Source of the DNA: Nesterenkonia ebinurensis
GTDB taxonomy: Bacteria > Actinomycetota > Actinomycetes > Actinomycetales > Micrococcaceae
Length of the DNA: 64,000 nt
Assembly: GCF_008711175.1 (NCBI RefSeq)
Contig: NZ_VWNF01000002.1
Location: 1-64,000, forward strand
Direction of reading: 5' to 3'
Shown: positions 8,926 to 18,242 of the stretch, in pieces
Layout: every line of letters begins with the position of its first letter
Numbering within the stretch: position 1 is the first letter of the stretch
Position numbers and translations under genes: made by a program
The notes under the pieces: model-generated
Database searches by the model: none
What the model was told of the DNA's origin: nothing
Seen by the model: the letters and a program-made list of their open reading frames with translations, nothing else

Positions 8926-9045
8926 GCGCTACGGGATCGGTGAAACTCCGAACCGGCGGTCACAGTCCGCGACCCCCTCGCCGTCCGAGGGGTTGAGCTG
9001 GTGGAACTCCAGCACCGACAGTCACAGTCTGGATGGGAGTAGCGC
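8926..9045 (+). promoter_or_regulatory. FMN riboswitch (RFN element) controlling the rib operon
   Basis: The conserved RFN core is present: GGTGAAACTCCGAACCGGCG, AGTCCGCGACC, a variable arm (CCCCTCG...CGAGGGG), GGTGGAACTCCAGCACCGAC and GTCTGGATGGGAG. The P1 helix is GCGCTAC (8926-8932) with GTAGCGC (9039-9045). In this family FMN binding represses downstream rib genes. Here P1 closes three bases before the AAGGAG ribosome-binding site of ribD (9048-9053), which favours control of translation initiation. There is no obvious terminator between aptamer and gene. Confidence 0.95.
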
Positions 9046-9058
9046 AGAAGGAGTTGCA

Positions 9059-10156
9059 GTGGGCCCCGCCCAGACATCCAGCGCCATCATGGCCACTGCC
9101 CTCAACGCAGCCCTGGCCGGCCCTCGCGGAGCGAACCCTCTGGTCGGCGCCGTGCTGGTGGACCACACAGAGTACGACGGCGCCGGCTCACCCCAGCGCG
9201 TCCTGGCCACCGGATACCACCAGGGTGCCGGCACCTTCCACGCCGAACGCGACTGCCTCACCAAGGCACAGGCGGCCGGGATCACCGACTTCTCCGGCAC
9301 CACCCTCTACACCACCCTGGAACCCTGCACCCACTACGGGCGCCAACCGGCCTGCACCGACCTGATCAGTCAGGCCGGAATCCCCCGGGTGGTGGTCGGG
9401 GCCACCGACCCCTCACCCAACGGCGGCGGAGCCGAGCTGCTACGCGGCAGGGGAGCAGAGGTCGCCCTCGGGGTACTGGGGGAAGAATGCACCCAGCTCA
9501 ACCACCGGTGGAACCGGGCCGCAGCCCAGCGCCGCCCCTTCGTCACCGTGCACCTGGCCCAGAGCATCGACGCGCGGATCGCCGCCGCCGACGGCACCAG
9601 CCAGTGGATCACCTCGGCAGTCTCCCGACAGCACACCCACAGCATCCGGCAGCGGGTGCACGCCGTCCTGGTGGGCACCAACACCGCCGAGATTGACGAC
9701 CCGCGGCTCACCGCACGGGACTCCAACGGCAGCCCCACCGAGCACCAGCCGCTGCGCACCGTGATGGGCCTGCGGGAGATCCACCAGACCGCCCAGCTGA
9801 AACAGGGGCAGGCTGAGGGGCAGGGCTGGCTGCAGCTGCGCACCCGTGACCCCCTGACGGCCCTGCAGACCCTGGCCGGCACCAGCCACCACGGCCACCC
9901 GGTCAAACACGTGCTGGTGGAGGGCGGCCAGTCGGTGCTCTCCGCGTTCTTCACCGCAGATCTGGTGGACGAGATCTTCCTCTACACCGCCCCGCTGATC
10001 CTGGGCGCAGGCCGGGCCAGCCTGGGCGACATCGGGGTCACCACCCTGGCCGAGGCCCGGCAGTTCGCCCTGGACACCGCCGATGGCGGACCCACCACCA
10101 TCATGGACAACGACGTCTGCATCCACCTTCAGCCAGACCCGAAAGGAGCCCGCTGA
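9059..10156 (+). CDS. ribD: Bifunctional riboflavin deaminase/reductase RibD
   Basis: Catalyses the second and third steps of riboflavin synthesis: deamination of the pyrimidine, then reduction of the ribosyl side chain. The N-terminal CMP/dCMP-deaminase-type zinc domain has TFHAERDCL (HAE) and LEPCTHYGRQPAC (PCxxxGRxxxC). A C-terminal DHFR-like reductase domain follows from about residue 160 (PFVTVHLAQSIDARIA). I placed the start at GTG 9059 because AAGGAG lies five bases upstream and directly after the riboswitch. The frame is open to 8993, but that part is riboswitch. 365 residues. The stop is directly adjacent to the next start. Confidence 0.94.
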   Translation: MGPAQTSSAIMATALNAALAGPRGANPLVGAVLVDHTEYDGAGSPQRVLATGYHQGAGTFHAERDCLTKAQAAGITDFSGTTLYTTLEPCTHYGRQPACTDLISQAGIPRVVVGATDPSPNGGGAELLRGRGAEVALGVLGEECTQLNHRWNRAAAQRRPFVTVHLAQSIDARIAAADGTSQWITSAVSRQHTHSIRQRVHAVLVGTNTAEIDDPRLTARDSNGSPTEHQPLRTVMGLREIHQTAQLKQGQAEGQGWLQLRTRDPLTALQTLAGTSHHGHPVKHVLVEGGQSVLSAFFTADLVDEIFLYTAPLILGAGRASLGDIGVTTLAEARQFALDTADGGPTTIMDNDVCIHLQPDPKGAR

Positions 10157-12232
10157 ATGTTCACCGGCATCATCACCGGCACCGGGCGCATCATCGAACG
10201 CAGCCCCGACCCGGCCAAAGGCGTGGAGCGACTCAGCTTCCAAGCCCCCGGGCATGTGGCAGAGCTCGCCCTGGGCGGATCCATCGCAGTCAACGGGGTC
10301 TGCGTCTCCGCGGTGGAGATCAGCGGCGAGCAGCTCACCGTGGAGCTGATTCCCGAAACCCTGAAACGCACCACCTTCGGCGAGCTGGGCGCAGGCGACT
10401 GGGTCAACCTGGAACGCTGCCTGCCCGCCGGCGCCCGGCTGGACGGACATGTGGTCCAAGGCCATGTGGACGGCATCGGCGCCCTGACCGACCGGGACCT
10501 CAACGACGGCCGCCATCGCTTCAGCGTGCCAGCCCATCTGGCCGGGTACATCGCGGAGAAAGGCTCCATCGCCATTGATGGCGTCTCCCTGACGGTGACC
10601 GCGGTCGGAGCAGATCAGACCGCCGGGACCAGCACCGCATGGTTCGAGGTGGGCCTGATCCCCGCCACCCTGGCCGAGACCACCCTGGGAGAGAAACAGA
10701 TCGGCAGCAACGTGAACATCGAGGTCGATGTGCTGGCCAAGTATGTCAAGCGGATGCTCGGCTTCAGCTCGGCGCCGAATGCCCAGCCATCCCCGAGCTT
10801 CCCGGACTTTTCGGAACTGCACCGTCTGATCGCCCGTAGTGATTCCGAAAACGCGGGGTACTCCGAAGATTCTGCCGCTGTGCAGCTGCCTGTGGTGCCC
10901 CAACCCCGCACCCCCGCGCCCATCCTGGACCCGGTGGAAGTCGCCCTGAACCAGCTGGCCGCAGGCCGCCCCGTAGTGGTGGTGGACGACGCCGACCGGG
11001 AGAACGAAGGCGACCTGATCTTCCCCGCCGCAGCAGCCACACCGGAACTGATGGGCTTCACCATCCGATACAGCTCCGGGGTGATCTGCCTGCCGATGAC
11101 CGGCGAACGGGCCCGCCACCTGAACCTGCCGCCCATGGTCACCGAGAACCAGGACCCCAAGGGCACCGCCTACACCCTCAGCTGCGACGCCGCCGCAGTC
11201 ACCTCCACTGGGATCAGCGCCGCTGACCGGGCCATCACCGCCCGCGCGCTCGCAGACCCCGAGACCGCAGCAGCCGACCTCACCCGGCCCGGACACATGT
11301 TCCCGCTCATCGCCGACCCCGCAGGAGTGCTGGGCCGTGACGGGCACACCGAGGCCGCCGTAGACCTCTGCCGACTCTCCGGGCACCCGGAGGTCGGAGT
11401 CATCGCCGAACTGGTCCACGACGACGGATCCATGATGCGCCTGCCCGCCCTGCGCGAATTCGCCGACACCCACGAGCTGGCACTGATCAGCATCGCCGAT
11501 CTCATCGAGTACCGCGGCGGCACCCCCAGCCCGCAGGCGGTCCGCGAGTCCTACCTCACCTCCTGGGAGGCACCGAAGCAGGAGGCCGCCAAACTGGTCA
11601 CCGGCGGCCCGGTGGTCACCCTGCCCACCGACTTCGGCATCTTCACCGCCCAGGTCTGGACCGAGCACACCACCGGGCATGAGCACCTGCTGCTCAGCGC
11701 CCCGCCCCGGACTGCCGCAAGCCCCACCGCCCGGCACCCGGAGAAACCCCTGGTCCGGCTGCACTCGGAATGCCTCACCGGCGATGTGCTGCACTCCCAC
11801 CGCTGCGACTGCGGCTCCCAACTGGCCTCCGCACTGGAGACCATCCACGAACACGGCGGCCATCTGCTCTACCTGCGTGGGCACGAGGGCCGAGGCATCG
11901 GACTGGCCAATAAGCTGCGCGCCTATAAGCTCCAGGAGCAGGGCGCAGACACGGTGGAGGCCAATGAGATGCTGGGCCTGGCCGCCGAGCTGCGCGACTT
12001 CACCGGAGCCGCTGCCATCCTGCACTCAGCCGGAATCACCAGCCTGCAGCTGCTGACCAACAACCCGGCCAAAGTCCAAGCCCTGGCGGCAACCGGGCTG
12101 GCTGTGGAACAACTGCCCAGCAGCGGCGCCGTCGGGCCCCACAATGAACGCTACCTGCGCACCAAACGTGACCGGATGGCCCATATGCTCGATCACCTGG
12201 TCCTCAACGAACAAGGAGAAACCCAGCCATGA
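10157..12232 (+). CDS. ribE-ribBA: RibE-RibB-RibA trifunctional fusion (riboflavin synthase / DHBP synthase / GTP cyclohydrolase II)
   Basis: One 691-residue frame with three domains. Residues 1-205 are riboflavin synthase alpha, with two lumazine-binding halves ([38 protein letters not shown]). Residues 206-255 are a Ser/Pro-rich linker. Residues 255-460 are 3,4-dihydroxy-2-butanone-4-phosphate synthase ([15 protein letters not shown] near 277, [22 protein letters not shown]). Residues 470-690 are GTP cyclohydrolase II ([10 protein letters not shown], zinc ligands in [18 protein letters not shown]). RibB-RibA fusions are common, but RibE is normally separate. All key residues I can see are kept, so the protein should supply both pathway entry steps and the final step. 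An AAAGGAG site precedes the ATG, and the 3' end overlaps ribH by four bases. Confidence 0.93.
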   Translation: MFTGIITGTGRIIERSPDPAKGVERLSFQAPGHVAELALGGSIAVNGVCVSAVEISGEQLTVELIPETLKRTTFGELGAGDWVNLERCLPAGARLDGHVVQGHVDGIGALTDRDLNDGRHRFSVPAHLAGYIAEKGSIAIDGVSLTVTAVGADQTAGTSTAWFEVGLIPATLAETTLGEKQIGSNVNIEVDVLAKYVKRMLGFSSAPNAQPSPSFPDFSELHRLIARSDSENAGYSEDSAAVQLPVVPQPRTPAPILDPVEVALNQLAAGRPVVVVDDADRENEGDLIFPAAAATPELMGFTIRYSSGVICLPMTGERARHLNLPPMVTENQDPKGTAYTLSCDAAAVTSTGISAADRAITARALADPETAAADLTRPGHMFPLIADPAGVLGRDGHTEAAVDLCRLSGHPEVGVIAELVHDDGSMMRLPALREFADTHELALISIADLIEYRGGTPSPQAVRESYLTSWEAPKQEAAKLVTGGPVVTLPTDFGIFTAQVWTEHTTGHEHLLLSAPPRTAASPTARHPEKPLVRLHSECLTGDVLHSHRCDCGSQLASALETIHEHGGHLLYLRGHEGRGIGLANKLRAYKLQEQGADTVEANEMLGLAAELRDFTGAAAILHSAGITSLQLLTNNPAKVQALAATGLAVEQLPSSGAVGPHNERYLRTKRDRMAHMLDHLVLNEQGETQP

Positions 12233-12726
12233 GCGGAGCCGGAGCCCTCGCCATCGACCCCGCCGAGCTGACCCGGCTGCGGCAGGCGGCCCAAGACTTC
12301 CGGGTCGCCATCGTCGCCTCCCGCTGGCACACCCAGGTCATGGACGGGCTTACTACCGGTGCCCGCCGGTTCCTGGCAGAGATCGGCATCCCCGAGGACG
12401 CCCTCACCCACCTGAGTGCCCCCGGCAGCTTCGAACTGCCGGTCCTGGCAGCCGGGGCTGCGAAGACCCATGAGGCGGTGATCGCCCTGGGGGTGGTGAT
12501 CCGGGGCGGCACCCCGCACTTCGACTACGTCTGCTCGGCGGCCACCCAGGGGCTGACCACTGTTTCGGTGGAGACTGGAACCCCGGTCGGATTCGGTGTG
12601 CTCACCTGCGATGATGAGGCCCAGGCCCTGGACCGGGCCGGACTGGAAGGCTCCAAGGAGGACAAGGGCTACGAGGCCGCCCACGCCGCAGTCGCCGCCG
12701 CGGCAGAACTGGCCAGACTGCGCTGA
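12229..12726 (+). CDS. ribH: 6,7-dimethyl-8-ribityllumazine synthase
   Basis: Condenses the RibD product with dihydroxybutanone phosphate to make lumazine, the substrate of riboflavin synthase. The 165 residues match the family: [44 protein letters not shown] and [16 protein letters not shown], followed by the [10 protein letters not shown] helix. The C-terminal tail is short. Its start overlaps the RibEBA stop (ATGA), which puts it under the same FMN riboswitch. The stop codon is followed at once by a GC-rich dispersed repeat. Confidence 0.96.
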   Translation: MSGAGALAIDPAELTRLRQAAQDFRVAIVASRWHTQVMDGLTTGARRFLAEIGIPEDALTHLSAPGSFELPVLAAGAAKTHEAVIALGVVIRGGTPHFDYVCSAATQGLTTVSVETGTPVGFGVLTCDDEAQALDRAGLEGSKEDKGYEAAHAAVAAAAELARLR

Positions 12727-12827
12727 GCTGGTCCCGGCCGCAGGTGACCCCGAGCCAGGCCCGCACCGGCGCCGACCGGCTGCACCGGCGCCGACCTGCA
12801 CGCCTCAAACCGGCTCCGCCGGGGGAG
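12727..12827 (+). repeat. GC-rich dispersed intergenic repeat, copy R1
   Basis: It begins GCTGGTCCCGGCCGCAGGTG directly after the ribH stop and ends CACGCCTCAAACCGG before the hisE ribosome-binding site. It shares head and tail with five other intergenic copies in this window (near 34.2, 35.9, 36.1, 51.6 and 51.9 kb). The middle is more divergent (repeated ccggcgccgac). Function unknown. Confidence 0.5.
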
Positions 12828-12835
12828 ATAAGCTA

Positions 12836-13105
12836 GTGACAATGAAAAGTTTTGAGGATCTCTACGCCGAACTGGCCCGCAAGGCCGCCGAACGCCCGGA
12901 GGGTTCCGGCACTGTCGCAGCCCTGGATGCCGGGGTGCACCAGATCGGCAAGAAGATCGTTGAGGAGGCCGCCGAGGTCTGGATGGCCGCCGAATACGAA
13001 TCGGAGGCCGCCGCCGCCGAGGAGATCTCCCAGCTGCTCTACCATCTGCAGGTCATGATGCTCGCCAAGGGGATCAGCCCCGCCGACGTCTACCGCTACC
13101 TTTGA
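12836..13105 (+). CDS. hisE: Phosphoribosyl-ATP pyrophosphatase
   Basis: Second step of histidine synthesis: hydrolysis of phosphoribosyl-ATP to phosphoribosyl-AMP. About 89 residues in the MazG-like fold, with [16 protein letters not shown] and [15 protein letters not shown] carrying the metal-binding Glu and the conserved helices. GTG at 12836 has GGGGGAG eight bases upstream. The ATG two codons later (12842) is an alternative giving 87 residues, the size usual in actinobacteria. It is followed by hisG, hisF and hisI in one transcription direction. Confidence 0.92.
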   Translation: MTMKSFEDLYAELARKAAERPEGSGTVAALDAGVHQIGKKIVEEAAEVWMAAEYESEAAAAEEISQLLYHLQVMMLAKGISPADVYRYL

Positions 13106-13120
13106 GAGAGGCCCGCACCT

Positions 13121-14029
13121 GTGACTGAACCACTGATGGCACCGCGCAACGGGGACATGCTGCGGGTGGCCGTACCCAATAAGGGCGCGCTCTCCGAGGC
13201 AGCCATGGCCATGCTCTCCGAGGCCGGCTACCTGCAGCGCCGCGACCGCAAAGAACTGGTGCTGGTGGACGATGAGAACGGCATCGAGTTCTTCTACCTG
13301 CGCCCCCGCGATGTGGCCGTCTACGTAGGCTCCGGCATCCTGCATGTGGGCATCACCGGCCGCGATCTCTTCCAGGACGCCCGGGTGGAGACCGGTGCCA
13401 GCGAGATCATGGGGCTGGGCTTCGGCCGCTCTACCTTCCGGCTGGCCGGACCCCGCGGACAGTTCAGCACAGCCGCTGATCTGGCCGGCAAATGCGTGGC
13501 CACCAGCTATGACGCCCTGCTCACCCACTGGTTCCAGACCCAGGGCATCCCCAATGTGGACGTGGTCCACCTGGACGGGGCCGTGGAGTCCGCGGTGCGG
13601 CTCGGGGTGGCCGATGCCATCGCCGATGTGGTGGAGACCGGCAATACGCTCAAGGCCGCCGGGATGGAGACCTTCGGGGACCCGGTGATGCTCTCAGAGG
13701 CGATCCTGATCTCCGGAAAAGGCGCCCAGAACGACGACGCCGAGGCTATTGAGCGTGCCACCGGCCGCCTCATCCGCCGGCTCCAGGGGGTCCTGGTGGC
13801 CCGCCAGTACGTGATGATGGACTATGACATCCGCCGCACCGACCTGGAGGCCGCAGCAGCCATCACCCCCGGCCTGGAATCGCCCACCATCTCGCCGCTG
13901 GCCGATAAGGACTGGGTGGCGGTGCGCTCCATGGTCCCGGCCAAGAAGACCAACCAGCTGATGGACGAGCTCTACGACCTCGGCGCTCGGGCCATCCTGG
14001 TCACCACCATCCACGCCTGCCGGGTATAG
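13121..14029 (+). CDS. hisG: ATP phosphoribosyltransferase (long form)
   Basis: First committed enzyme of histidine synthesis. The 302 residues fit the long, homohexameric form with a C-terminal ACT-like regulatory domain where histidine feedback acts. Visible motifs are [40 protein letters not shown] and [18 protein letters not shown] (the PRPP-binding signature). The C-terminal region ([14 protein letters not shown] ... [14 protein letters not shown]) is the regulatory domain. GTG start 15 bases after hisE. Confidence 0.96.
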   Translation: MTEPLMAPRNGDMLRVAVPNKGALSEAAMAMLSEAGYLQRRDRKELVLVDDENGIEFFYLRPRDVAVYVGSGILHVGITGRDLFQDARVETGASEIMGLGFGRSTFRLAGPRGQFSTAADLAGKCVATSYDALLTHWFQTQGIPNVDVVHLDGAVESAVRLGVADAIADVVETGNTLKAAGMETFGDPVMLSEAILISGKGAQNDDAEAIERATGRLIRRLQGVLVARQYVMMDYDIRRTDLEAAAAITPGLESPTISPLADKDWVAVRSMVPAKKTNQLMDELYDLGARAILVTTIHACRV

Positions 14030-14031
14030 CG

Positions 14032-14796
14032 ATGAGCCTTGCCGTACGAGTCATCCCCTGCTTAGACGTGGACGCCGGCCGGGTGGTCAAAGGCGTGAAC
14101 TTCGAGAAGCTGCGCGATGCCGGGGACCCGGTGGAGCTGGCCCAGCGCTACAACCTGGCCGGGGCCGATGAGCTGACCTTCTTAGACGTCACCGCCTCCA
14201 CCGACAGCCGTGAGACCACCTACGAGGTGGTCACCCGCACCGCGCAGGAAGTGTTCATCCCGCTGACCGTAGGCGGGGGAGTGCGCCGCGTGGAGGATGT
14301 GGACCGGCTGCTCAAGCACGGTGCGGATAAAGTCTCCATCAACACCGCTGCGGTGGCCCGGCCGGCGGTGATCAACGAGATCGTCGCCCGGTTCGGCAAC
14401 CAGGTGCTGGTGCTCTCTGCTGATGTCCGGCGCAGCCTGAACACCGAATCCGGGTTCGAGGTCACCACTCACGGCGGAGGCAAGGGCACCGGTATCGACG
14501 CCCTGGACTGGATCGCCGAGGCAAGCCAGCGTGGGGTGGGGGAGATCCTGCTCAACAGCATTGATGCCGACGGCACCCAGTCCGGATTCGATCTGGAGAT
14601 GATCGCCGCGGTCCGGGCGGTGACCCGGGTGCCGCTGATCGCCTCCGGCGGGGCCGGTGAGCCCGAGCACTTCCCACCGGCCATCGCAGCCGGAGCCGAT
14701 GCGGTGCTGGCCGCCAGTATGTTCCACTTCGGCCCGGTGGATATGATCGCCCGGGTAAAAGACGAGATCCGGAAAGCGGGGTACCCGGTCAGGTGA
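14032..14796 (+). CDS. hisF: Imidazole glycerol phosphate synthase, cyclase subunit
   Basis: Cyclase half of IGP synthase, working with HisH (not in this window) to form the imidazole ring and release AICAR. It is a 254-residue (beta/alpha)8 barrel: [18 protein letters not shown] carries the first catalytic Asp and VLSADVRR the second, with phosphate loops at [11 protein letters not shown] and [11 protein letters not shown]. The ATG follows two bases after the hisG stop. The end overlaps hisI by four bases. Confidence 0.97.
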   Translation: MSLAVRVIPCLDVDAGRVVKGVNFEKLRDAGDPVELAQRYNLAGADELTFLDVTASTDSRETTYEVVTRTAQEVFIPLTVGGGVRRVEDVDRLLKHGADKVSINTAAVARPAVINEIVARFGNQVLVLSADVRRSLNTESGFEVTTHGGGKGTGIDALDWIAEASQRGVGEILLNSIDADGTQSGFDLEMIAAVRAVTRVPLIASGGAGEPEHFPPAIAAGADAVLAASMFHFGPVDMIARVKDEIRKAGYPVR

Positions 14797-15110
14797 TCCC
14801 AGAAGTCAACTACAACAGTGCGGGCCTGGTGCCGGCCATCGCCCAGGATGCTGAGACCGGCGCGGTGCTCATGCTGGCCTGGATGAACGCCGAGGCGCTG
14901 GCCGCCACCCTGGAGACCCGCCGCGGCACCTACTGGTCACGCTCGCGCAACCAGCTATGGGTCAAGGGTGAGACCTCCGGGCACATTCAGCACGTGCGCT
15001 CGGTGGCCCTGGACTGCGATGCTGACACCGTGCTGCTGCAGGTCGAACAGATCGGACCGGCCTGCCACACCGGTCAGCCCACCTGCTTCACAGAGGGGGA
15101 GATCAGCTGA
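14793..15110 (+). CDS. hisI: Phosphoribosyl-AMP cyclohydrolase
   Basis: Third step of histidine synthesis. The 105-residue, HisE-less form has [34 protein letters not shown], the zinc and magnesium ligands in [11 protein letters not shown] and the final [13 protein letters not shown] start (14793) inside the hisF stop region, and a one-base overlap with trpE, so translation is probably coupled through the whole his-trp junction. HisE and HisI are separate genes here, unlike the enterobacterial fusion. Confidence 0.96.
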   Translation: MIPEVNYNSAGLVPAIAQDAETGAVLMLAWMNAEALAATLETRRGTYWSRSRNQLWVKGETSGHIQHVRSVALDCDADTVLLQVEQIGPACHTGQPTCFTEGEIS

Positions 15111-16672
15111 TGAAGTCCTTAGGCGTTGTGGTGCCCGCCCAGAAGGAGTTCCTCCAGCTGGCCGGGGCGCACCGGGTGATTCCGGTGACCATGACCCTGC
15201 TGGCCGATAGGCACACCCCGCTGAGCATCTACTGGGCGCTGGCCACCGATGAGACCGGCGGCAGCAAACCCGGCAGCTTTCTCATGGAGTCCGCCGCCCC
15301 CGGGGCCGCCTGGTCCCGGCACAGCTTCATCGGGGTGAACTCCCTGGCCACGCTGAGTGAGCAGAACGGGCAGGCCCGCTGGATCGGCACCCCGCCGGCC
15401 GGGGCCCCCACCGAGGGGCCCAGCGCTGAGGTGCTGCGCCAGACCCTGGAGTTCTTGGGCAGCCGGGCCTTCGCAGAGGAACTGCCGCACCTGGCCTCCG
15501 GATTAGTGGGCTATGTGGGCTGGGACGTGGTCCGCCAGTGGGAGAAGCTGCCGAACCCACCGGAAGACGGTTTGGGGCTGCCCGAGCTGGCCATGAACCT
15601 GGTCTCCGATCTGGCGGTGCACGATAACCGTGACGGCACCGTGACCCTGATCGCAAACGCCATCAACAAGGATGGTCAGCCCACCGGGGCCGAGAGAGCA
15701 TACCGCGACGCGGTGGCCCGGCTGAGGGCCATGCGCGAGAAGCTCTCCCGCCCGGTGGAACCCGGGCTGGCCGCCGCTGAACCCGACTGGACCCAGCAGG
15801 TGGAACAAGACTTGCAGGAGAAGGTGCAGCTGAGCTGGGGCCAGAACGAATACCTGGCCACCCTGGGCAAGGCCAAACAGGCCATTGTGGACGGTGAGGT
15901 CTTCCAGATTGTGGTCTCCCGCAGGTTCGAGGTGGCCACTTCGGTGGATGCGCTCTCCGTGTACCGCATGCTGCGGCTGCTCAACCCCAGTCCCTATATG
16001 TACCTGATGCACTTCCAGACTCCCACCGGGCAGCCCTACCAGGTGGTGGGCGCCTCCCCAGAGGCCCTGGTCACCCTGGATGCTGACCGGCAGGTGGTCT
16101 CCCACCCGATCGCCGGCACCCGGCCGCGCGGCAAGACTCCCGCCGAGGACGTGGAGCTGGCCGAGGACTTACTGGCCGATGAGAAGGAACGCGCTGAGCA
16201 CATCATGCTGGTGGACTTAGCCCGCAACGATTTGGCTAAGGTGTGTGTGCCCGGCTCTGTGGAGGTCACCAAGTTCATGGCCGTGGAGCACTTCAGCCAC
16301 GTGATGCACCTGACCAGCCATGTCCAAGGGGAGGTGGCGGCGTCGTCGTCCCCCTATGACGTGCTGGCAGCCACCTTCCCGGCAGGCACCCTCTCCGGGG
16401 CGCCCAAGCCGAGGGCCCTGCAGCTGCTGGACGAATGGGAGCCGCACACCCGCGGGGTCTACGGCGGAGTGGTGGGCTATTTTGACCTCTCGGGACGGAT
16501 GGATGCGGCCATCGCGATCCGCACCGCAGTGCTCACCGGCGGCAAAGCCTATGTGCAGTCCGGCGGCGGGATCGTAGCCGACTCCGTGGATGAGTCCGAA
16601 CGCCTAGAGACCGTGAACAAGGCCGCTGCCCCGCTCAGAGCGGTTCTGGCCGCTGATAGATTAGTGGGCTAA
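15110..16672 (+). CDS. trpE: Anthranilate synthase component I
   Basis: Makes anthranilate from chorismate with the glutaminase TrpG (not in this window). 520 residues. The C-terminal chorismate-binding domain is complete: FQIVVSRRFE, AGTRPRGKT, RAEHIMLVDLARNDLAKVC, HVMHLTSHVQGEV, GTLSGAPKPRALQLL, GGVVGYFDLSGRMDAAIAIR and VQSGGGIVADS. The N-terminal regulatory part (FLMESA region) carries the Trp-binding Ser of the family. The ATG overlaps the hisI stop by one base. The EVAASSS stretch (near 16.33 kb) uses gcg and tcg codons, reading as the 11-mer GGCGGCGTCGT. Confidence 0.97.
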   Translation: MKSLGVVVPAQKEFLQLAGAHRVIPVTMTLLADRHTPLSIYWALATDETGGSKPGSFLMESAAPGAAWSRHSFIGVNSLATLSEQNGQARWIGTPPAGAPTEGPSAEVLRQTLEFLGSRAFAEELPHLASGLVGYVGWDVVRQWEKLPNPPEDGLGLPELAMNLVSDLAVHDNRDGTVTLIANAINKDGQPTGAERAYRDAVARLRAMREKLSRPVEPGLAAAEPDWTQQVEQDLQEKVQLSWGQNEYLATLGKAKQAIVDGEVFQIVVSRRFEVATSVDALSVYRMLRLLNPSPYMYLMHFQTPTGQPYQVVGASPEALVTLDADRQVVSHPIAGTRPRGKTPAEDVELAEDLLADEKERAEHIMLVDLARNDLAKVCVPGSVEVTKFMAVEHFSHVMHLTSHVQGEVAASSSPYDVLAATFPAGTLSGAPKPRALQLLDEWEPHTRGVYGGVVGYFDLSGRMDAAIAIRTAVLTGGKAYVQSGGGIVADSVDESERLETVNKAAAPLRAVLAADRLVG

Positions 16673-17256
16673 TGGGCTATCTCGCGTACTTCTTCCAGCG
16701 CCGCAACACGATCCTGGTCGTGCAGCTCGGCGCCATCCTGCTGCTGGTCTCCACCGCCCTGACCTGGGTGCGGGTCACCGGACTGCCGGAGACTGCCACC
16801 ACCAGCTCAGTCTCCCTGGTGGGCGCGGAGATGTCGCCAGCACTGGGCACCATGGGTCTGGTGGGTGTGGCCGGAGGCGTGGCCGCCAGCATTGCGCGGC
16901 GCTGGGTGCGCGGACTGATCGCCGCAGTGCTGCTGGGTGCCGGGGTGATGGCCCTGTTCGGCACCTTCGGTGCGATCATCTCACCGGCCGATGCCGCCGC
17001 CTCCGCCCTGGCCGAGCACACCGGCACCACCGAGCGTGCCGGGCAGTACTCAGTGGGCTGGGCGGTCTGGATGGGCTTAGCCGGCTCCGGGCTGCTGAGC
17101 CTGGGCTCACTGGCCATGCTGCTGTTCTCACCCGGTTGGTCCGATGAGAAGACCACCAAGAAGTACTCCCGCGGGGAGGCCCAGGCCGAGAACCCCGATG
17201 AGATCGACATGTGGGACGACCTCTCCGACGGCGATGACCCCACCGATAAGAAGTAG
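16672..17256 (+). CDS. Trp biosynthesis-associated membrane protein
   Basis: 194 residues with four predicted membrane segments (about 13-33, 58-78, 80-105 and 130-152) and an acidic cytoplasmic tail (NPDEIDMWDDLSDGDD). This is the conserved actinobacterial Trp_oprn_chp family, always beside trpE or trpC. Its biochemical role is unknown. Its ATG overlaps the trpE stop by one base. In related genomes the HGxxPAAW gene and trpC follow within a few hundred bases. Here 6.2 kb of accessory DNA intervenes. Confidence 0.88.
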   Translation: MGYLAYFFQRRNTILVVQLGAILLLVSTALTWVRVTGLPETATTSSVSLVGAEMSPALGTMGLVGVAGGVAASIARRWVRGLIAAVLLGAGVMALFGTFGAIISPADAAASALAEHTGTTERAGQYSVGWAVWMGLAGSGLLSLGSLAMLLFSPGWSDEKTTKKYSRGEAQAENPDEIDMWDDLSDGDDPTDKK

Positions 17257-17467
17257 CTGTTCGGGCAGGGGCCAGGTGGGAACTTCCATCGGAACCTGTT
17301 TAAAGCCTGGCCGGGTCAGCCTGCGGAGGCGATGGAACTTCTAGGGTGGGCCGACCCGCTGACAAGGAGTAGCTGAGACTCAGCTTTCGGCCCATTATTG
17401 CAAAGCTTCCGGGTATGGAATCTTAGGAGAGTAGTAGACTGAGGTCATCAGCCATAGGAGGTCTGAA
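17257..17467. other. Intergenic junction between the trp run and the accessory island
   Basis: No gene is visible. An inverted pair TTCCATCG (17284-17291) and CGATGGAA (17330-17337) could form a long-loop hairpin and, with the flanking GGCCGGGTCAGC / CGACCCGCTGAC, may act as the terminator of the truncated rib-his-trp transcript. From about 17.38 kb the sequence becomes less GC-rich as it approaches the parD-like gene. Confidence 0.35.
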
Positions 17468-17767
17468 ATGACTGCGAGGCGCCAGTACTCGGTGACTTTG
17501 AGTGCAGAAGTGGCCGAAGCCCTGGAGGAATGCGTACGTGCGGGTGTCTATGCCGACATCAACGATGCCATCAGTCAAAGTGTGGACCACGAGCTGGAGG
17601 AAGCAGGAGACACCCCGGGGTTCACCAGGTTCGTTGAGGTTGAAGTTCATGCTGCTGCTCAGGAACTGGATGAAGACCCCGACGCTAGGCTTACCACTGA
17701 GCAGGTCTTTGCTCGCGTAGGGCAGCGTAAGCGTGAGCTGCTTGCGCGCCGCGCCGAAGTGACATGA
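17468..17767 (+). CDS. ParD-like antitoxin
   Basis: 99 residues. RQYSVTLSAEVAEALEECV followed by AGVYADINDAISQSVDHELE is the ribbon-helix-helix pattern of ParD/CopG-type antitoxins, with an acidic C-terminal toxin-binding tail. AGGAGG lies seven bases before the ATG. Its stop overlaps the ATG of the toxin frame (ATGA at 17764), the usual arrangement of a TA operon. The toxin partner is frameshifted, so this antitoxin may persist alone or counter related toxins elsewhere. Confidence 0.8.
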   Translation: MTARRQYSVTLSAEVAEALEECVRAGVYADINDAISQSVDHELEEAGDTPGFTRFVEVEVHAAAQELDEDPDARLTTEQVFARVGQRKRELLARRAEVT

Positions 17768-18070
17768 GCGAATACGACCTTGTGCTGGTCGCTCCGTGCC
17801 GAGAATCATATCTTTGACCATTGGTGCTATGTGGCGGACGTAGGTGGGATCAGCGCTGCTGATGCGTGGGAAGCTAAGTTTCGCACTTTCTGCGACAAGC
17901 TGACCTACTCGGCTGGCTCATACCGACAGCGTGAAGATCTCGGTCCTGGGTACAGGACCGTGACTTTCAGGAAGCAGGTCAAAGTCATTTACCGAGTCCG
18001 CGGTTCCCGAGTGGAAGTGCTCGGCGTGTACAGCACCAGACAGGATTGGGAAGCAAAGCTGAGGGACTGA
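17764..18070 (+). pseudogene. ParE/RelE-like toxin, inactivated by a +1 frameshift
   Basis: The ATG at 17764 opens MSEYDLVLVAP, then the frame runs into a stop. The next frame, one base on, continues AENHIFDHWCYVADVGGIS and ends GYRTVTFRKQVKVIYRVRG plus VEVLGVYSTRQDWEAKL, which is a RelE/ParE toxin with its typical C-terminal strand. A single extra base in ccgtgccgag (about 17791-17802) accounts for the shift. All the rest is intact, so the mutation looks recent. Loss of the toxin is consistent with a relic TA module at the edge of the island. Confidence 0.75.
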
Positions 18071-18073
18071 CTA

Positions 18074-18242
18074 CGGATCTGGCAGAATAGAGCAGAAGAA
18101 CTTCGACACTGTGTAGAAGGAGCCTCGCGCATGGCCACAGCCCAGAGCCAGACTGCAGTCCGCGATGTGGAGCAGCAGCCCGCATCAGCCGATGAATTCA
18201 TCCACTACGACCACATCGGCCACGGCTCCACCCCGGCTGCCT
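18074..18242. repeat. Left copy of a perfect 169-bp direct repeat
   Basis: Identical base for base to 23422-23590 (offset 5348). It contains the 57 bases upstream of the HGxxPAAW gene, including its AAGGAG site, and the first 37 codons. It ends within the codon after TPAA. It starts four bases after the toxin pseudogene stop and ends directly at the HigB fragment. The two copies bound 5.2 kb of accessory DNA. Confidence 0.97.

Noticed and set aside
9440-12025. 861-codon minus-strand open frame across the rib genes
   Set aside because: Antisense shadow of ribD and ribEBA caused by high GC in third positions. No recognisable domain.
14032-14796. hisA instead of hisF
   Set aside because: The [17 protein letters not shown] start and the length of 254 residues fit HisF. 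HisA has a shorter, different N-terminus.
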